A stretch of 64,000 bases of DNA from Vibrio penaeicida (GCF_019977755.1 NZ_AP025144.1:1612001-1676000); one strand, 5' to 3'; shown: positions 53,389-63,550, numbered from the stretch's first letter. Numbers and translations are program-made. The notes: generated from the sequence alone by a model not told the origin.

Positions 53389-55019
53389 GCTATTGGTTAG
53401 GTGTGGATTGCGGCGGTACTTACCTAAAAGCGGGTATCTACGATAAAAATGGGAAAGAAATGGGTGTCGCACGTGAACCCCTTGAACTTATTTCTGAACA
53501 ATCTGGTTGGGTTGAAAGAAGTACTTCACAGCTATGGGCTTCGACCTGTTCAGTGATCAAAAAGGTACTTGCAGACACTCAGATAAACTCGGACCTCATT
53601 CAAAGCGTTGGTATCTCGGCTCAAGGGAAAGGGCTATTTTTGTTGGATAAAAATGATCGACCAATGGAACGAGCGATTCTATCGGCCGACCAGCGGTCGA
53701 TAGACGTTGTAAAAAGGTGGCAGAGCGAAGGAATACCTCAATCTATCCACCCGAGAACAAGGCAAACCCTGTGGACTGGGCATCCTGTATCTATTGCTCG
53801 TTGGCTTAAAGAGCAACGCCCAATACAATACGACCAGATCGGCACGGTGTTCATGAGTCACGATTATCTGAGATGGTGCCTAACAGGTGAAAAGCATTGT
53901 GAGATCACCAATATTTCTGAATCCAACTTATACAATTTTGATACTCAAGATTACGATGCAGAGTTGGCGGACATCCTTGGGATTCCAGAAATGATGGAGG
54001 CGTTACCACCGATTGTCGGTGCAACGGATATAGCCGGAACTGTCACGAAATCAGCATCCATCATGACAGGGCTTAAAGAAGGCACTCCGATTGTGGGTGG
54101 GGTGTTTGATGTTGTGGCCACCACCATTTGTTCGGGCGTTAGGGATAACAGTGCTTTGAACCTAACAATGGGGACATGGTCTGTAACAACCGGTGTAACC
54201 GATAGCCTGTTTGAGGTTCGCGAAGCCAATCAAAAACCACATGTTATCGGGCATCATGCGCAAAAAGATCAATACATTACTCACGATGCCAGTCCGACGT
54301 CGGCAGGCAATTTGGAATGGTTTACTGAACTATTCGCGGATGAAAATTTTGGAGAGATAAATCACGCCATAAGTGAGTTGCCTAAGTTGAGCTCAGAGCT
54401 TCTGTTCGCGCCCTTTATCTACGGATCAAATGCAGGGTTGGGGGTTAAGAGTGGTTTTTATGGCATTCAATCGCTCCATACCAAACCACACTTATACCAA
54501 GCCATTTACGAAGGGGTTGTGTTCAGCCACCTGTCGCATCTTGACCATGTCAGGCTTCTTTATCCGGATCTCAAACACCTCGTTGTTTGTGGTGGTCCTG
54601 CTCGCTCTAAAGAGTGGATGCAGATACTAGCGGATGCCAGCGGCTTGCCTGTTTTACTGCCTAAGATTGAAGAAACCGGATGCTTAGGTGCGGCTATTGT
54701 CGCGATGGTAGGAAGCCAAATTTATTCTTCGACCAGTAAAGCGATGGACGCCATGAACATTGAAGAAGAAACGGTTTTACCTGACGAAGAAGCTTTTGAG
54801 AGCTATCAAGTAAAAAAGAAAAAGTATCGAGTTTATGTCAAATCGTTAGCGCAGCTCGAGAATGACTTAAGCCACATTTCTTCGGCTCAGGCTTCTTCAG
54901 GCCTAGCTTCTTCTCACTTAGGCTCTTCGCATTTAGGTTCTTCGAGCCAAGTGTCTTCAAGTCAAGTTTCTTCAATCAATATTTCATCAGACAAATCCAA
55001 CCAAGGAGAGTTGTCGTGA
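53385..55019 (+). CDS. lyxK: L-xylulose/3-keto-L-gulonate kinase (FGGY family) with a repeat tail
   Basis: FGGY kinase of the LyxK/SgbK type: YWLGVDCGGTYLKAGIYD, GISAQGKGLFLLDKNDRP, RQTLWTGHPVSIARWLKE, SHDYLRWCLTGEKHCE, NISESNLYNF, GGVFDVVATTICSGV and GSNAGLGVKSGFYGIQ align well with E. coli LyxK. E. coli LyxK is about 498 residues. Here the protein has 544, and residues 499-533 are seven pentapeptide SSxxx repeats (SSAQA, SSGLA, SSHLG, SSHLG, SSSQV, SSSQV, SSINI). It is expected to phosphorylate 3-keto-L-gulonate for UlaD. GTGA overlap couples it to ulaD. Confidence 0.9.
   Translation: MSYWLGVDCGGTYLKAGIYDKNGKEMGVAREPLELISEQSGWVERSTSQLWASTCSVIKKVLADTQINSDLIQSVGISAQGKGLFLLDKNDRPMERAILSADQRSIDVVKRWQSEGIPQSIHPRTRQTLWTGHPVSIARWLKEQRPIQYDQIGTVFMSHDYLRWCLTGEKHCEITNISESNLYNFDTQDYDAELADILGIPEMMEALPPIVGATDIAGTVTKSASIMTGLKEGTPIVGGVFDVVATTICSGVRDNSALNLTMGTWSVTTGVTDSLFEVREANQKPHVIGHHAQKDQYITHDASPTSAGNLEWFTELFADENFGEINHAISELPKLSSELLFAPFIYGSNAGLGVKSGFYGIQSLHTKPHLYQAIYEGVVFSHLSHLDHVRLLYPDLKHLVVCGGPARSKEWMQILADASGLPVLLPKIEETGCLGAAIVAMVGSQIYSSTSKAMDAMNIEEETVLPDEEAFESYQVKKKKYRVYVKSLAQLENDLSHISSAQASSGLASSHLGSSHLGSSSQVSSSQVSSINISSDKSNQGELS
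54879..54983. repeat. Seven in-frame 15-bp repeats in the kinase C-terminus
   Basis: Each unit starts TCTTCN and encodes SSxxx. Starts are 54879, 54894, 54909, 54924, 54939, 54954 and 54969; a final TCATCA begins an eighth. Synonymous differences between units argue they are not very recent copies. Confidence 0.85.
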
Positions 55020-55666
55020 TCCCTAAATTACAAGTCGCACTCGATGTAACAACCGAAGCCGAAGCCTTGAGTGCAGCCAAAACGTTGGCACCCGTGGTCG
55101 ATGTACTAGAGGCCGGAACCCTGATTTGTTTTGCCGAAGGAATGTCGGTCGTCCGTTCGCTGCGAACACAGCATCCAGACAAACCATTGGTTGTCGATAT
55201 GAAGCTTGCCGATGCTGGGCGAGATTTAGGTGAAATGGCGTTTAAGTCGGGCGGAACGTTACTAACGGTCATATGCGCCGCGCCTTTAGCCACTATGGAA
55301 AGCGCATTAGAAGTCGCAAAAGAGTATGGCGGAGACATCCAAATTGAACTGTTTGGAGATTGGACGTTTGAGCAAGCGAGTGAATGGCGAAAGCTGGGTA
55401 TTACTCAGGCGATTTATCACCGTGGAAGAGATGCTCAAGCCAAGGGGCAAACATGGCACCAAGAAGATTTAGATTGGTTGCAACGTATGTGTGATATGGG
55501 ATTTAACATGTCAGTGACTGGCGGGATTACGCCAGAGCTATTACCCATATTCCAGCATCTACCCATTAATACCTTTATTGCTGGTCGAGCACTTTTGTCT
55601 GCACCTGACCCGCAAAAAGCCGCCATCTCATTCAAAGAAACACTGAATTCACTTTGGAGAAAATAG
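55016..55666 (+). CDS. ulaD: 3-keto-L-gulonate-6-phosphate decarboxylase
   Basis: A 216-residue OMP-decarboxylase-superfamily enzyme that makes L-xylulose 5-phosphate. LQVALDVTTEAEALSAAKTLAPVVDVLEAGTLICFAEG carries the first active-site Asp. VVDMKLADAGRDLGEMAF (the DxKxxD motif), VICAAPLATME and MSVTGGITPELLP follow. It starts with GTG inside the kinase stop (GTGA). Confidence 0.94.
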   Translation: MIPKLQVALDVTTEAEALSAAKTLAPVVDVLEAGTLICFAEGMSVVRSLRTQHPDKPLVVDMKLADAGRDLGEMAFKSGGTLLTVICAAPLATMESALEVAKEYGGDIQIELFGDWTFEQASEWRKLGITQAIYHRGRDAQAKGQTWHQEDLDWLQRMCDMGFNMSVTGGITPELLPIFQHLPINTFIAGRALLSAPDPQKAAISFKETLNSLWRK

Positions 55667-55667
55667 C

Positions 55668-56546
55668 ATGACTTACGTTGACTCCTCACGCTCGCACCCA
55701 ATTGGCATTTATGAAAAGGCTTTGCCTGCGCAACTGACTTGGCCGGAAAGGCTGGCGTTAGCCAAAGCCTGTGGTTTTGATTTTGTCGAAATGTCGGTTG
55801 ATGAAACGGATGAAAGGCTTGCTCGCCTAGACTGGACAAAGGAAGAACGCAAAGCACTGGCGAGTGCGATTATTGAAAGTGGTATCCGTATTCCGTCTAT
55901 GTGCTTATCTGGTCACCGTCGGTTTCCCTTTGGAAGCCACGACTCAGACGTTCGCCAGCAAGCTTATTCCATCATGGAAAAAGCCATTGTACTTGCCCAA
56001 GATTTGGGGATAAGAACCATACAGCTGGCGGGTTACGATGTTTACTATGAAACACAAGATGAGAGCACGCTCGCTCATTTTGAAGAAGGGTTAAAGTGGG
56101 CGGTTGATTTAGCCGCCAAATCCCAAGTAATGCTGTCTGTTGAGATCATGGATACCCCTTTCATGAGTTCAATCACTAAGTGGAAAGCATGGCAACAGAA
56201 AATCGACTCCCCGTGGTTTACGGTTTATCCCGATGTCGGAAATCTCTCTGCTTGGGGAAACGATGTGGATGCGGAACTGGAATTAGGCATGAATCAGATA
56301 GCTGCGTTACATCTTAAAGATACGCTGGCGGTGACCGATACATGCGCAGGTCAATTTAGGGACATTCCTTTCGGAGAGGGCTGCGTTGATTTTGTCGGGG
56401 TATTCAAGACGCTAAAACGCATGAATTATCGCGGCAGCTTCTTAATCGAAATGTGGACAGAAAAAGCCGATGAGCCAGTGAGCGAATTGATTAATGCTCG
56501 ACGCTGGATAGAAGACAAAATGGTGCAAGGAGGATGGAATGTATAA
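55668..56546 (+). CDS. ulaE: L-xylulose-5-phosphate 3-epimerase
   Basis: A 292-residue TIM-barrel epimerase of the UlaE/SgbU family, giving L-ribulose 5-phosphate. Key segments: [105 protein letters not shown] and IEMWTE, including the metal-binding Glu, Asp, His and Glu. It overlaps ulaF by eight bases. Confidence 0.95.
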   Translation: MTYVDSSRSHPIGIYEKALPAQLTWPERLALAKACGFDFVEMSVDETDERLARLDWTKEERKALASAIIESGIRIPSMCLSGHRRFPFGSHDSDVRQQAYSIMEKAIVLAQDLGIRTIQLAGYDVYYETQDESTLAHFEEGLKWAVDLAAKSQVMLSVEIMDTPFMSSITKWKAWQQKIDSPWFTVYPDVGNLSAWGNDVDAELELGMNQIAALHLKDTLAVTDTCAGQFRDIPFGEGCVDFVGVFKTLKRMNYRGSFLIEMWTEKADEPVSELINARRWIEDKMVQGGWNV

Positions 56547-57243
56547 AGCATTAAAAGAGGAAGTCCTTGAAGCTAATTTGGCACTTCCGAAGCACGGGCT
56601 CGTGACGTTTACATGGGGAAACGTGAGTGCCATTGACCGCCAGCTTGGTGTCATTGCGATTAAACCTTCAGGGGTTGAATACGATGTGATGAAAGCCAAT
56701 GATATTGTGATCGTCGATTTGGAAACGGGATCTGTTGTTGAAGGCGACAAGAACCCATCATCGGACACGCCTACACACCTGTGTTTATATCGCGCTTTTC
56801 CTGATATCGGTGGCGTCGTACACACTCATTCACGTCATGCCACTATTTGGTCTCAAGCAGGTCTTGATATTCCGGCCTGGGGCACGACTCATGCGGATTA
56901 CTTTTATGGTTCAATCCCTTGCACGCGTGAGATGTCTGAAGAAGAAATAAAGAGAGATTATGAGTGGGAGACAGGGGAGGTGATCATTGAAACGTTTAAA
57001 AACCGTCAATTGAACCCGAACCAAATGCCAGCGGTATTGGTGAATGCTCATGCGCCTTTCGTTTGGGGGAAAGACGCAAACAGTGCCGTTCATAATGCTG
57101 TTGTATTAGAAGAAGTCGCATACATGGGGCTATTCTCGCGCCAGCTAACGCCTCAACTCAGTTCGATGCAGAAACCATTGTTAGACAAACACTATTTAAG
57201 AAAACATGGAAAAAATGCCTACTATGGGCAATCCTCGAAGTGA
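56539..57243 (+). CDS. ulaF: L-ribulose-5-phosphate 4-epimerase
   Basis: A class II aldolase/epimerase of 234 residues giving D-xylulose 5-phosphate for the pentose-phosphate pathway. Motifs: [58 protein letters not shown] (zinc-binding His pair and Asp), and [14 protein letters not shown]. AraD and SgbE are close relatives; the operon points to UlaF/SgbE function. Last gene of the operon. Confidence 0.94.
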   Translation: MYKALKEEVLEANLALPKHGLVTFTWGNVSAIDRQLGVIAIKPSGVEYDVMKANDIVIVDLETGSVVEGDKNPSSDTPTHLCLYRAFPDIGGVVHTHSRHATIWSQAGLDIPAWGTTHADYFYGSIPCTREMSEEEIKRDYEWETGEVIIETFKNRQLNPNQMPAVLVNAHAPFVWGKDANSAVHNAVVLEEVAYMGLFSRQLTPQLSSMQKPLLDKHYLRKHGKNAYYGQSSK

Positions 57244-57276
57244 AGACTGTTACGCTAAAGTGACTTTCACTTAGGC

Positions 57277-57313
57277 AAAAAGGTAAGGTGAATTTATTTT
57301 CCCTTACCTTTTC
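57277..57313. terminator. Bidirectional Rho-independent terminator
   Basis: AAAAGGTAAGG (57278-57288) pairs with CCTTACCTTTT (57302-57312) across a 13-base loop. A and T runs flank it, so it can end both the ulaF transcript and the convergent serine-hydrolase transcript. Confidence 0.85.
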
Positions 57314-57322
57314 ACTAAATTG

Positions 57323-58345
57323 TTACTGAGAAATCGTGTCTTCCATCAAATCAAAAACCAGCTTATCCATAGCGGGTTCCTTGAATTTCGACATACCTGT
57401 AATGTTAGATAGCGCCACGAAGCCGACTTGGTTTTGAGTGTCCAGCAACATACACGAGCTGTATCCTCCGGTGCCCCCGTTATGAAAGTAGAAATGTTCG
57501 CCTTTCTCTTTCAAATTCAAGACAACCCACCCTAATGCATGGGACGCATTGGCATCTTTAAAAACCGGCTGTTTTTGGAACTGAAACACTGAGTTGCTCG
57601 GATCAAAACAAGAGAGTGCGAACGCAGAAAGGTCTTCTACGGTAGAAAGAACCGCGCCAGCACCAGATAGAATGCCAAGATCCCAGTTTGAAACGGGTCG
57701 ACCCTTTCCATCTAATCCCTGAACCAGCCATGGCTTCAAAGCAGTCAAATTAGTGGTAGAGCGCGTCATTTTTAGCGGTTCAAACAACGCTCTTTGAAGC
57801 AGGTCTTCATACGATGTTTCTGCCACACGAGACAAGGTATACCCTAAAAGTCCGGCCCCGAGGTTTGAATACACATGCTTTATTTTAGCACTGAGCTTAA
57901 GCTTATTTTCTAGGTAATTCAGCAGTTGAGGTTCTTGATACTCTTTGTAAGGGTCTTGAGGGTTTTTAAATAGAGCGCTCCAAATTAACCCAGGTGGCAA
58001 TCTTGGTAGCCCAGATGTGTGTGATGCGAGCGCTTTATAGGTAATTGTGGCACCGTTTTTAAATGGAACAGGTATCGCTGAATTGATCGCATCATCAATC
58101 TGAACATCACCTCTTAATATCATGTCGCAGAGTAAGTAGCTGGTGAAAACTTTGGTGATAGACCCAATCTCAAAGACGGAATTCTGATTTATAGCGGGTA
58201 CTACCGTTCCATTTTGCTTCTTAGCACCATAAAAATCGACGTGACCGTGCGCTATTTTCGCGATCGCCAATTCGTTGTTGTCGTTAAATGGGGAGAGAGT
58301 GCTCTCGATGGTTTCTATGTCTTGTTTGGTGAAGCTCATATTCAT
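57323..58345 (-). CDS. Serine hydrolase of the class C beta-lactamase fold
   Basis: A penicillin-binding-protein-like hydrolase with SxxK (SITK, about residues 62-65), YxN (YSNLG) and a C-terminal HNGGTGG in place of KTG. The start at ATG 58345 (or 58339, better spaced from AGGG) leaves about 340 residues with no signal peptide. A longer open frame to 58495 is not coding-like. No signal peptide and the HxG motif suggest a cytoplasmic esterase or peptidase rather than a true beta-lactamase. Confidence 0.85.
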   Translation of the reverse strand: MNMSFTKQDIETIESTLSPFNDNNELAIAKIAHGHVDFYGAKKQNGTVVPAINQNSVFEIGSITKVFTSYLLCDMILRGDVQIDDAINSAIPVPFKNGATITYKALASHTSGLPRLPPGLIWSALFKNPQDPYKEYQEPQLLNYLENKLKLSAKIKHVYSNLGAGLLGYTLSRVAETSYEDLLQRALFEPLKMTRSTTNLTALKPWLVQGLDGKGRPVSNWDLGILSGAGAVLSTVEDLSAFALSCFDPSNSVFQFQKQPVFKDANASHALGWVVLNLKEKGEHFYFHNGGTGGYSSCMLLDTQNQVGFVALSNITGMSKFKEPAMDKLVFDLMEDTISQ

Positions 58346-58462
58346 GACCCTAAGCAGTGAAACGAGAAAAGAACAGAAGTAGCGACTTAGGTGTACAGTG
58401 CATTTTGTCTTGTTTGGATGTGAAGGTACATCGGGGAGGGTTAATGGTGAGTTAATAGACAC

Positions 58463-58487
58463 AAAAAAAGCCCACTTAAAAGTGGGC
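58463..58487 (-). terminator. Rho-independent terminator after azoR
   Basis: On the minus strand, GCCCACTT (58487-58480) and AAGTGGGC (58477-58470) form an 8-bp stem followed by seven T residues (58469-58463). It lies 37 bases past the azoR stop. Confidence 0.88.
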
Positions 58488-58523
58488 AAAGACAAGGTTT
58501 ATTAATGGAACTTATATAGGGGA

Positions 58524-59108
58524 TTACAATGTTGGAAGCTGCTCTTTTGCGTTGGTTAACTCTTGGCTTGCGAGTTCCTCACCCATGCTTAGCGCTTCGG
58601 CATAGACAAAGTTGACGTTGTGGATGCCGACAAATCCGAGCGTCGTTTTTAGGTAGCTGGTGACGATGTCGTTTTCTGTGTCTTTGTGCACACCACCGCG
58701 AGTCGTAATCACCGTGGTTTCTTTTACGTTGGTCAGCAAACCTTCCGGTCCATTTTCAGAATATTGGAACGTCACACCAGCGCGAGCAATCAGGTCAATC
58801 CAGTTTTTAAGCTGGGTCGGTACAGTAAAGTTGTACATTGGCGCAGCGATGATCAATTTGTCTGCTTGTTTAATCTCTTCAATTAATTGGTTTGAGGTCG
58901 CCAAGATGTTTTGTTGTTCTTCCGTTAAGTCTTCGCCTCCACCGAATGCCGATAATACATTGTGATCGAGAATGGGTAACGGGTTTTCCGCCAAGTCGCG
59001 AATAACCACATTTGTTTCAGTTGCGTTTTTTGCGATAACGTCAATCAGCGCATTTGATTGAGAGTAAGCGCCTAGAATGCTTGATTTAAGAATCAGTACT
59101 TGAGCCAT
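58524..59108 (-). CDS. azoR: FMN-dependent NADH-azoreductase
   Basis: A flavodoxin-like NADH:quinone/azo oxidoreductase (194 residues) that protects from quinone stress. Motifs: VLILKSSILGAYSQSNALIDVI (FMN phosphate loop), IAAPMYNFTVPTQLKNWIDLIARAGVTFQYSENGPEGLL and VITTRGGVH. It is divergent from hrpA, as in E. coli and many relatives. Confidence 0.94.
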   Translation of the reverse strand: MAQVLILKSSILGAYSQSNALIDVIAKNATETNVVIRDLAENPLPILDHNVLSAFGGGEDLTEEQQNILATSNQLIEEIKQADKLIIAAPMYNFTVPTQLKNWIDLIARAGVTFQYSENGPEGLLTNVKETTVITTRGGVHKDTENDIVTSYLKTTLGFVGIHNVNFVYAEALSMGEELASQELTNAKEQLPTL

Positions 59109-59434
59109 TTTTTTGTCCTTTATTTATCTATTTTCGTTTTAGGTAACGGGAATAAGTTCACTTTAGGAGATTGCTAAGGCTAAGATAATGCTGCGTTAAC
59201 GATGAAGTCGTTCAATTTTTTTGAAGGAGTTTGGAGGGTCAAGTTTGATTTTAATTCCAAGGTTTTACAGTGAAACTGCGTTGAATATAGGGTAGGAAAC
59301 CCGTCAAATTAAGCGATCGATCAATCGCATTTTCTCTTGTTTGTTATGTCTAGCTTCCTCATTTAGAGCATTGTCTTACTCATGTGATACAATCGCGCCA
59401 GTTTTGAAAGACAATAAATAAAGAAGGTATCGCT
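59109..59434. promoter_or_regulatory. Divergent azoR/hrpA promoter region
   Basis: This 326-base gap has no coding potential. TACAAT at 59388-59393 is a good -10 candidate for hrpA, about 42 bases before its start, although no well-spaced -35 is clear. Nothing else recognisable is seen. Confidence 0.4.
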
Positions 59435-62400
59435 TTGACCTCGTCACAGCAAAATGCTGCCGAAAATCATGCGCCTAACAGCCCATCTAAGTTAAGAGCT
59501 GCATTAAAAGAATGCATGATTAAAGACCGTTTTCGTTTTAGCCGACGAATTCAGGGTGCCAGCAAAATCAAAAAAGAAGAATCACGAAACGCTGCGTTAG
59601 ACGACATCGCACTTAACATTGCGAAGTCCATGATGACGGTGCAGCAAAGATGTTCGCAACAACCGACAATCGAATACCCAGAAATCCTGCCCGTTAGCCA
59701 AAAGAAAGATGTGATTGCAAAAGCGATTTCAGAAAACCAAGTGGTGATCGTGGCGGGTGAAACGGGATCGGGCAAAACCACGCAGCTTCCCAAAATCTGT
59801 GCAGAGCTTGGCCGTGGAAAGTATGGCTTGATTGGTCACACCCAGCCTAGGCGACTCGCTGCACGCTCAGTCGCAAACCGAATCGCGGAAGAAATGGAAA
59901 CCAAGCTGGGAGAATTTGTCGGATATAAGGTTCGATTTAACGATCAAATCTCCGAGAATACTCAAGTTAAGCTGATGACAGACGGTATCTTGCTGGCGGA
60001 GATTCAGCACGACCGATTCTTGAATCAATATGACACCATCATTATCGATGAAGCGCACGAGCGAAGCCTGAATATCGATTTCATCTTGGGCTATCTCAAG
60101 GAATTGCTCCCACGTCGCCCTGACCTGAAAGTAATTATTACGTCTGCGACCATCGATCCTGAACGTTTTTCTAACCACTTCAATGGTGCGCCTATTGTCG
60201 AGGTATCTGGACGAACGTATCCGGTAGACACGCGTTATCGTCCACTTTCAGGCGATGATGAAAACGACCGCGACCAACTTGAAGGCATATTTGAAGCTGT
60301 AGACGAGCTCTGCGATGAGGGGTTGGGCGATATCCTAATCTTCATGAACGGCGAGCGCGAAATTCGCGATACGGCTGATGCGTTAGGCAAACGTAATTTG
60401 CGTGATACAGAAATTGTTCCTTTGTATGCGCGATTGTCGGCAGGTGAGCAGAACAAGATATTTCAACCTCATGCTGGCCGCAGAATTGTGTTGGCAACCA
60501 ACGTTGCAGAAACATCATTAACCGTGCCGGGCATAAAATACGTTATCGACCCGGGCACCGCGCGTATTAGCCGATACAGTTACCGAACTAAGGTACAGAG
60601 GCTTCCTATCGAACCGGTTTCGCAAGCAAGTGCAAACCAACGTAAAGGTCGATGTGGTCGTGTTGAAGAAGGTATCTGTATTCGCCTGTATTCGGAGGAG
60701 GATTTTGAGTCTCGTCCTGAATTCACCGATCCGGAAATCCTAAGAACGAATCTAGCGTCTGTTATCCTTCAAATGACGGCGCTGGGGTTAGGTGATATTC
60801 AAGCATTCCCGTTCGTTGAAGCGCCAGATAAACGCAACATTCAAGACGGTGTAAGGTTACTTGAAGAACTGGGTGCGATAAACGATAAAGCGAACGATCC
60901 CAAGAAGCGCTTAACGGCGTCTGGTCGTCAGCTTGCTCGGTTGCCGATCGATCCACGTTTGGCTCGAATGGTCCTAGAAGCACCTAAGTATGGCTGTTTG
61001 AAAGAAGTGATGGTCATTGCTTCTGCCTTATCGATTCAAGACCCGCGTGAGCGCCCATCGGAAAAACAACAATCGTCTGATGACAAACATCGTCGCTTCT
61101 TCCATGAAGAGTCGGACTTTTTGACCTTTGTGAATCTTTGGGATTACATCCAAAAGCAGCAAAAGGCTTTGACGGGCAATCAATTCCGTAAACAGTGTAA
61201 GCAAGATTTCCTGAACTACTTACGAGTGCGTGAGTGGCAAGATGTGTACTTCCAAATCCATCAAGCCATGCGCGAAATGGATTTCAAACTGAATGACGAA
61301 CCTGGAAACTACCAATCGGTTCACAGCGCCATTTTGGTTGGTTTGCTTTCTCATATTGGCGTAAAAGATCAGGAAAAGAGCGAATACCAAGGCGCGCGCA
61401 ACGCCCGATTCCACATTTTCCCTGCATCGGGTCTATTTAAAAAGCAACCTAAGTGGATCATGTCGGCAGAGCTGGTTGAAACCTCCAAACTCTGGGGGCG
61501 TATTATTGCCAAGATTCAGCCTGAATGGATTGAACCATTAGCCAAACACCTGATCAAGCGAAGCTATAGTGAACCGCACTGGTCGAAGAAACGTGCGGCG
61601 GTAATGGCTCATGAAAAAGTCATGCTTTACGGCGTGCCTATCGTGCCTAAACGTTTGGTGAACTACAGCAATATAGACAGCGTGATTAGCCGCGAGATCT
61701 TTATTCGAAGCGCACTTGTAGAAGGTGAGTGGGAAACCAAACACGCATTCTTCAAGCAAAACCGAAAACTGCTTCAAGAAGTGGAAGAGTTGGAACACAA
61801 ATCGCGACGTCGAGATATATTGGTCGATGACGATGAGCTGTTTGATTTTTATGATCAGCGTGTTGGAACCGAAGTTGTGTCGGGACGTCATTTCGATACG
61901 TGGTGGAAAAAAGCGTCGGCTGAAAATAAAGAGCTGCTCAACTTTGAAAAAGAGATGTTGTTCAAAGGCGATGCAAGCCATATTACCGATTTGGATTACC
62001 CAAACTTCTGGCACCAAAATGGGCTTAAGCTCAAGTTGAGCTACCAGTTTGAGCCGGGCGAAGACAGCGACGGGGTAACCGTGCATGTTCCACTGCCGAT
62101 TCTTAACCAAATTGAGCCTGCAGGCTTTGATTGGCAGATCCTCGGTTTAAGGCATGAATTGATTGTTAGCCTAATTAAAGCGTTGCCGAAAACGTTGCGT
62201 AAAAACTTCGTACCTGCTCCTAACTATGCCGACGCATTCTTAGCGCGTGCTACCGCAATGGAAGCGCCATTGCTCGATTCGTTAGAAAAAGAGCTGAGAC
62301 GTATGACGGGCGTTGAGGTATTGCGCGATGATTGGAACTTGGAGCAGGTGCCAGACCACCTAAAAGTGACATTCCGCGCGGTCGACCATCGAAATCGCAA

Positions 62401-63352
62401 GTTAAAAGAGAATCGCGATCTTCACGAGCTGAAAGAGAGCTTGAAGGACAAAGTTCAAGAGACTCTTTCTAAAGTTGCTGATGACGATATTGAGCAACAA
62501 GGTCTGCATACGTGGAGCTTTGGCGAGTTGCCAAAAGTCTACCAGCAGAAGCGAGGCGGTTACGATGTGAAAGCCTTCCCCGCTATTGTGGACTCTAAAG
62601 ACAGCGTTGAAATCAAACTGTTTGAAACCGAGCAAGAACAAATCTCGGCGATGCGCGCAGGTCAGCGCCGTTTGGTCTTGCTCAACGTGCCTTCTCCGAT
62701 TAAATACTTGCACAGCAACCTACCGAACAAGTCAAAGCTTGGTCTGTACTTCAACCCGTATGGTAAGGTATTAGACCTGATTGATGATTGCATTGCCTGT
62801 GGTGTTGATAAGCTGATTGAAGAGCAGGGCGGCTTGGTTTGGGAATCTGATAAGTTCGATGCACTTAAAGAGCACGTAAGAGCAGAGCTAGACGATACAG
62901 TGGTGGATATTGCTCAGCAGGTTGAAACGATTCTTACCACGGCGTTCAATATCAACAAGAAGCTAAAAGGCAAAATTGATTTTACGATGGCCTTTGCGCT
63001 TTCAGATATTAAAGCTCAAGTAGAAGGTTTGATATTTAAAGGCTTTGCAACTGAGTGTGGTTGGAAAAAGCTTCCCGATATTTTGCGTTACATGAAAGCG
63101 ATAGAACGCAGAATGGAGAAGTTGCCGATAGATCCGAATAAGGACCGACTGCACATGTTGAAGATTGAGTCGGTAACGAACGACTACAAAGAACTGCTGA
63201 ACAAGATCCCTAAGGGGGTTGCGGTTCCAGATAACGTTAAAGAAGTCCGCTGGATGATTGAAGAGTTGCGAGTAAGCTTCTTTGCACAGCAACTGGGTAC
63301 GCCATACCCGGTATCAGACAAGCGAGTGAAAAACGCAATTTCTGAATGTTGA
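59435..63352 (+). CDS. hrpA: ATP-dependent RNA helicase HrpA
   Basis: A DEAH-box helicase (1305 residues; E. coli HrpA is about 1300) that acts on mRNA and stalled ribosomes. Walker A GETGSGKTT lies at about residues 108-116, IDEAHERS at about 205, and ITSATIDPERFS, ATNVAETSLTVPGIKYVID and QRKGRCGRVEEGICIRLYSEEDF follow. The HA2/OB and long HrpA-specific C-terminal region come next. The start is TTG 59435 with AAGG upstream at fair spacing; the first ATG (codon 28) would cut conserved residues. Confidence 0.95.
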   Translation: MTSSQQNAAENHAPNSPSKLRAALKECMIKDRFRFSRRIQGASKIKKEESRNAALDDIALNIAKSMMTVQQRCSQQPTIEYPEILPVSQKKDVIAKAISENQVVIVAGETGSGKTTQLPKICAELGRGKYGLIGHTQPRRLAARSVANRIAEEMETKLGEFVGYKVRFNDQISENTQVKLMTDGILLAEIQHDRFLNQYDTIIIDEAHERSLNIDFILGYLKELLPRRPDLKVIITSATIDPERFSNHFNGAPIVEVSGRTYPVDTRYRPLSGDDENDRDQLEGIFEAVDELCDEGLGDILIFMNGEREIRDTADALGKRNLRDTEIVPLYARLSAGEQNKIFQPHAGRRIVLATNVAETSLTVPGIKYVIDPGTARISRYSYRTKVQRLPIEPVSQASANQRKGRCGRVEEGICIRLYSEEDFESRPEFTDPEILRTNLASVILQMTALGLGDIQAFPFVEAPDKRNIQDGVRLLEELGAINDKANDPKKRLTASGRQLARLPIDPRLARMVLEAPKYGCLKEVMVIASALSIQDPRERPSEKQQSSDDKHRRFFHEESDFLTFVNLWDYIQKQQKALTGNQFRKQCKQDFLNYLRVREWQDVYFQIHQAMREMDFKLNDEPGNYQSVHSAILVGLLSHIGVKDQEKSEYQGARNARFHIFPASGLFKKQPKWIMSAELVETSKLWGRIIAKIQPEWIEPLAKHLIKRSYSEPHWSKKRAAVMAHEKVMLYGVPIVPKRLVNYSNIDSVISREIFIRSALVEGEWETKHAFFKQNRKLLQEVEELEHKSRRRDILVDDDELFDFYDQRVGTEVVSGRHFDTWWKKASAENKELLNFEKEMLFKGDASHITDLDYPNFWHQNGLKLKLSYQFEPGEDSDGVTVHVPLPILNQIEPAGFDWQILGLRHELIVSLIKALPKTLRKNFVPAPNYADAFLARATAMEAPLLDSLEKELRRMTGVEVLRDDWNLEQVPDHLKVTFRAVDHRNRKLKENRDLHELKESLKDKVQETLSKVADDDIEQQGLHTWSFGELPKVYQQKRGGYDVKAFPAIVDSKDSVEIKLFETEQEQISAMRAGQRRLVLLNVPSPIKYLHSNLPNKSKLGLYFNPYGKVLDLIDDCIACGVDKLIEEQGGLVWESDKFDALKEHVRAELDDTVVDIAQQVETILTTAFNINKKLKGKIDFTMAFALSDIKAQVEGLIFKGFATECGWKKLPDILRYMKAIERRMEKLPIDPNKDRLHMLKIESVTNDYKELLNKIPKGVAVPDNVKEVRWMIEELRVSFFAQQLGTPYPVSDKRVKNAISEC

Positions 63353-63411
63353 CCTAGTTCAGAATGTTGATCTCGTGTGAGGACAATGTTCGACCGAAGC
63401 GTATTAATTTT

Positions 63412-63442
63412 GACCAGAAATCTTATTTCTGGTCTATTATTT
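63412..63442 (+). terminator. Rho-independent terminator after hrpA
   Basis: GACCAGAAAT (63412-63421) and ATTTCTGGTC (63425-63434) form a 10-bp stem with a CTT loop, followed by TATTATTT. Confidence 0.75.
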
Positions 63443-63550
63443 GCAGGACAATGATTAAGCTGACGTAAATACGACTGTTGTTTTAATGTGTTGCGTCAAT
63501 TCACCGGGGATAAATCGTTATTCTCTGATCATGTATTTGAGGGAATGGAA

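Noticed and set aside
57323..58345. Beta-lactamase antibiotic-resistance gene
   Set aside because: No signal peptide and no KTG motif (HNGG instead); it looks like a general serine hydrolase of the fold.
58346..58495. Longer N-terminus for the serine hydrolase
   Set aside because: The upstream part overlaps the azoR terminator and has no ribosome-binding site or domain similarity.
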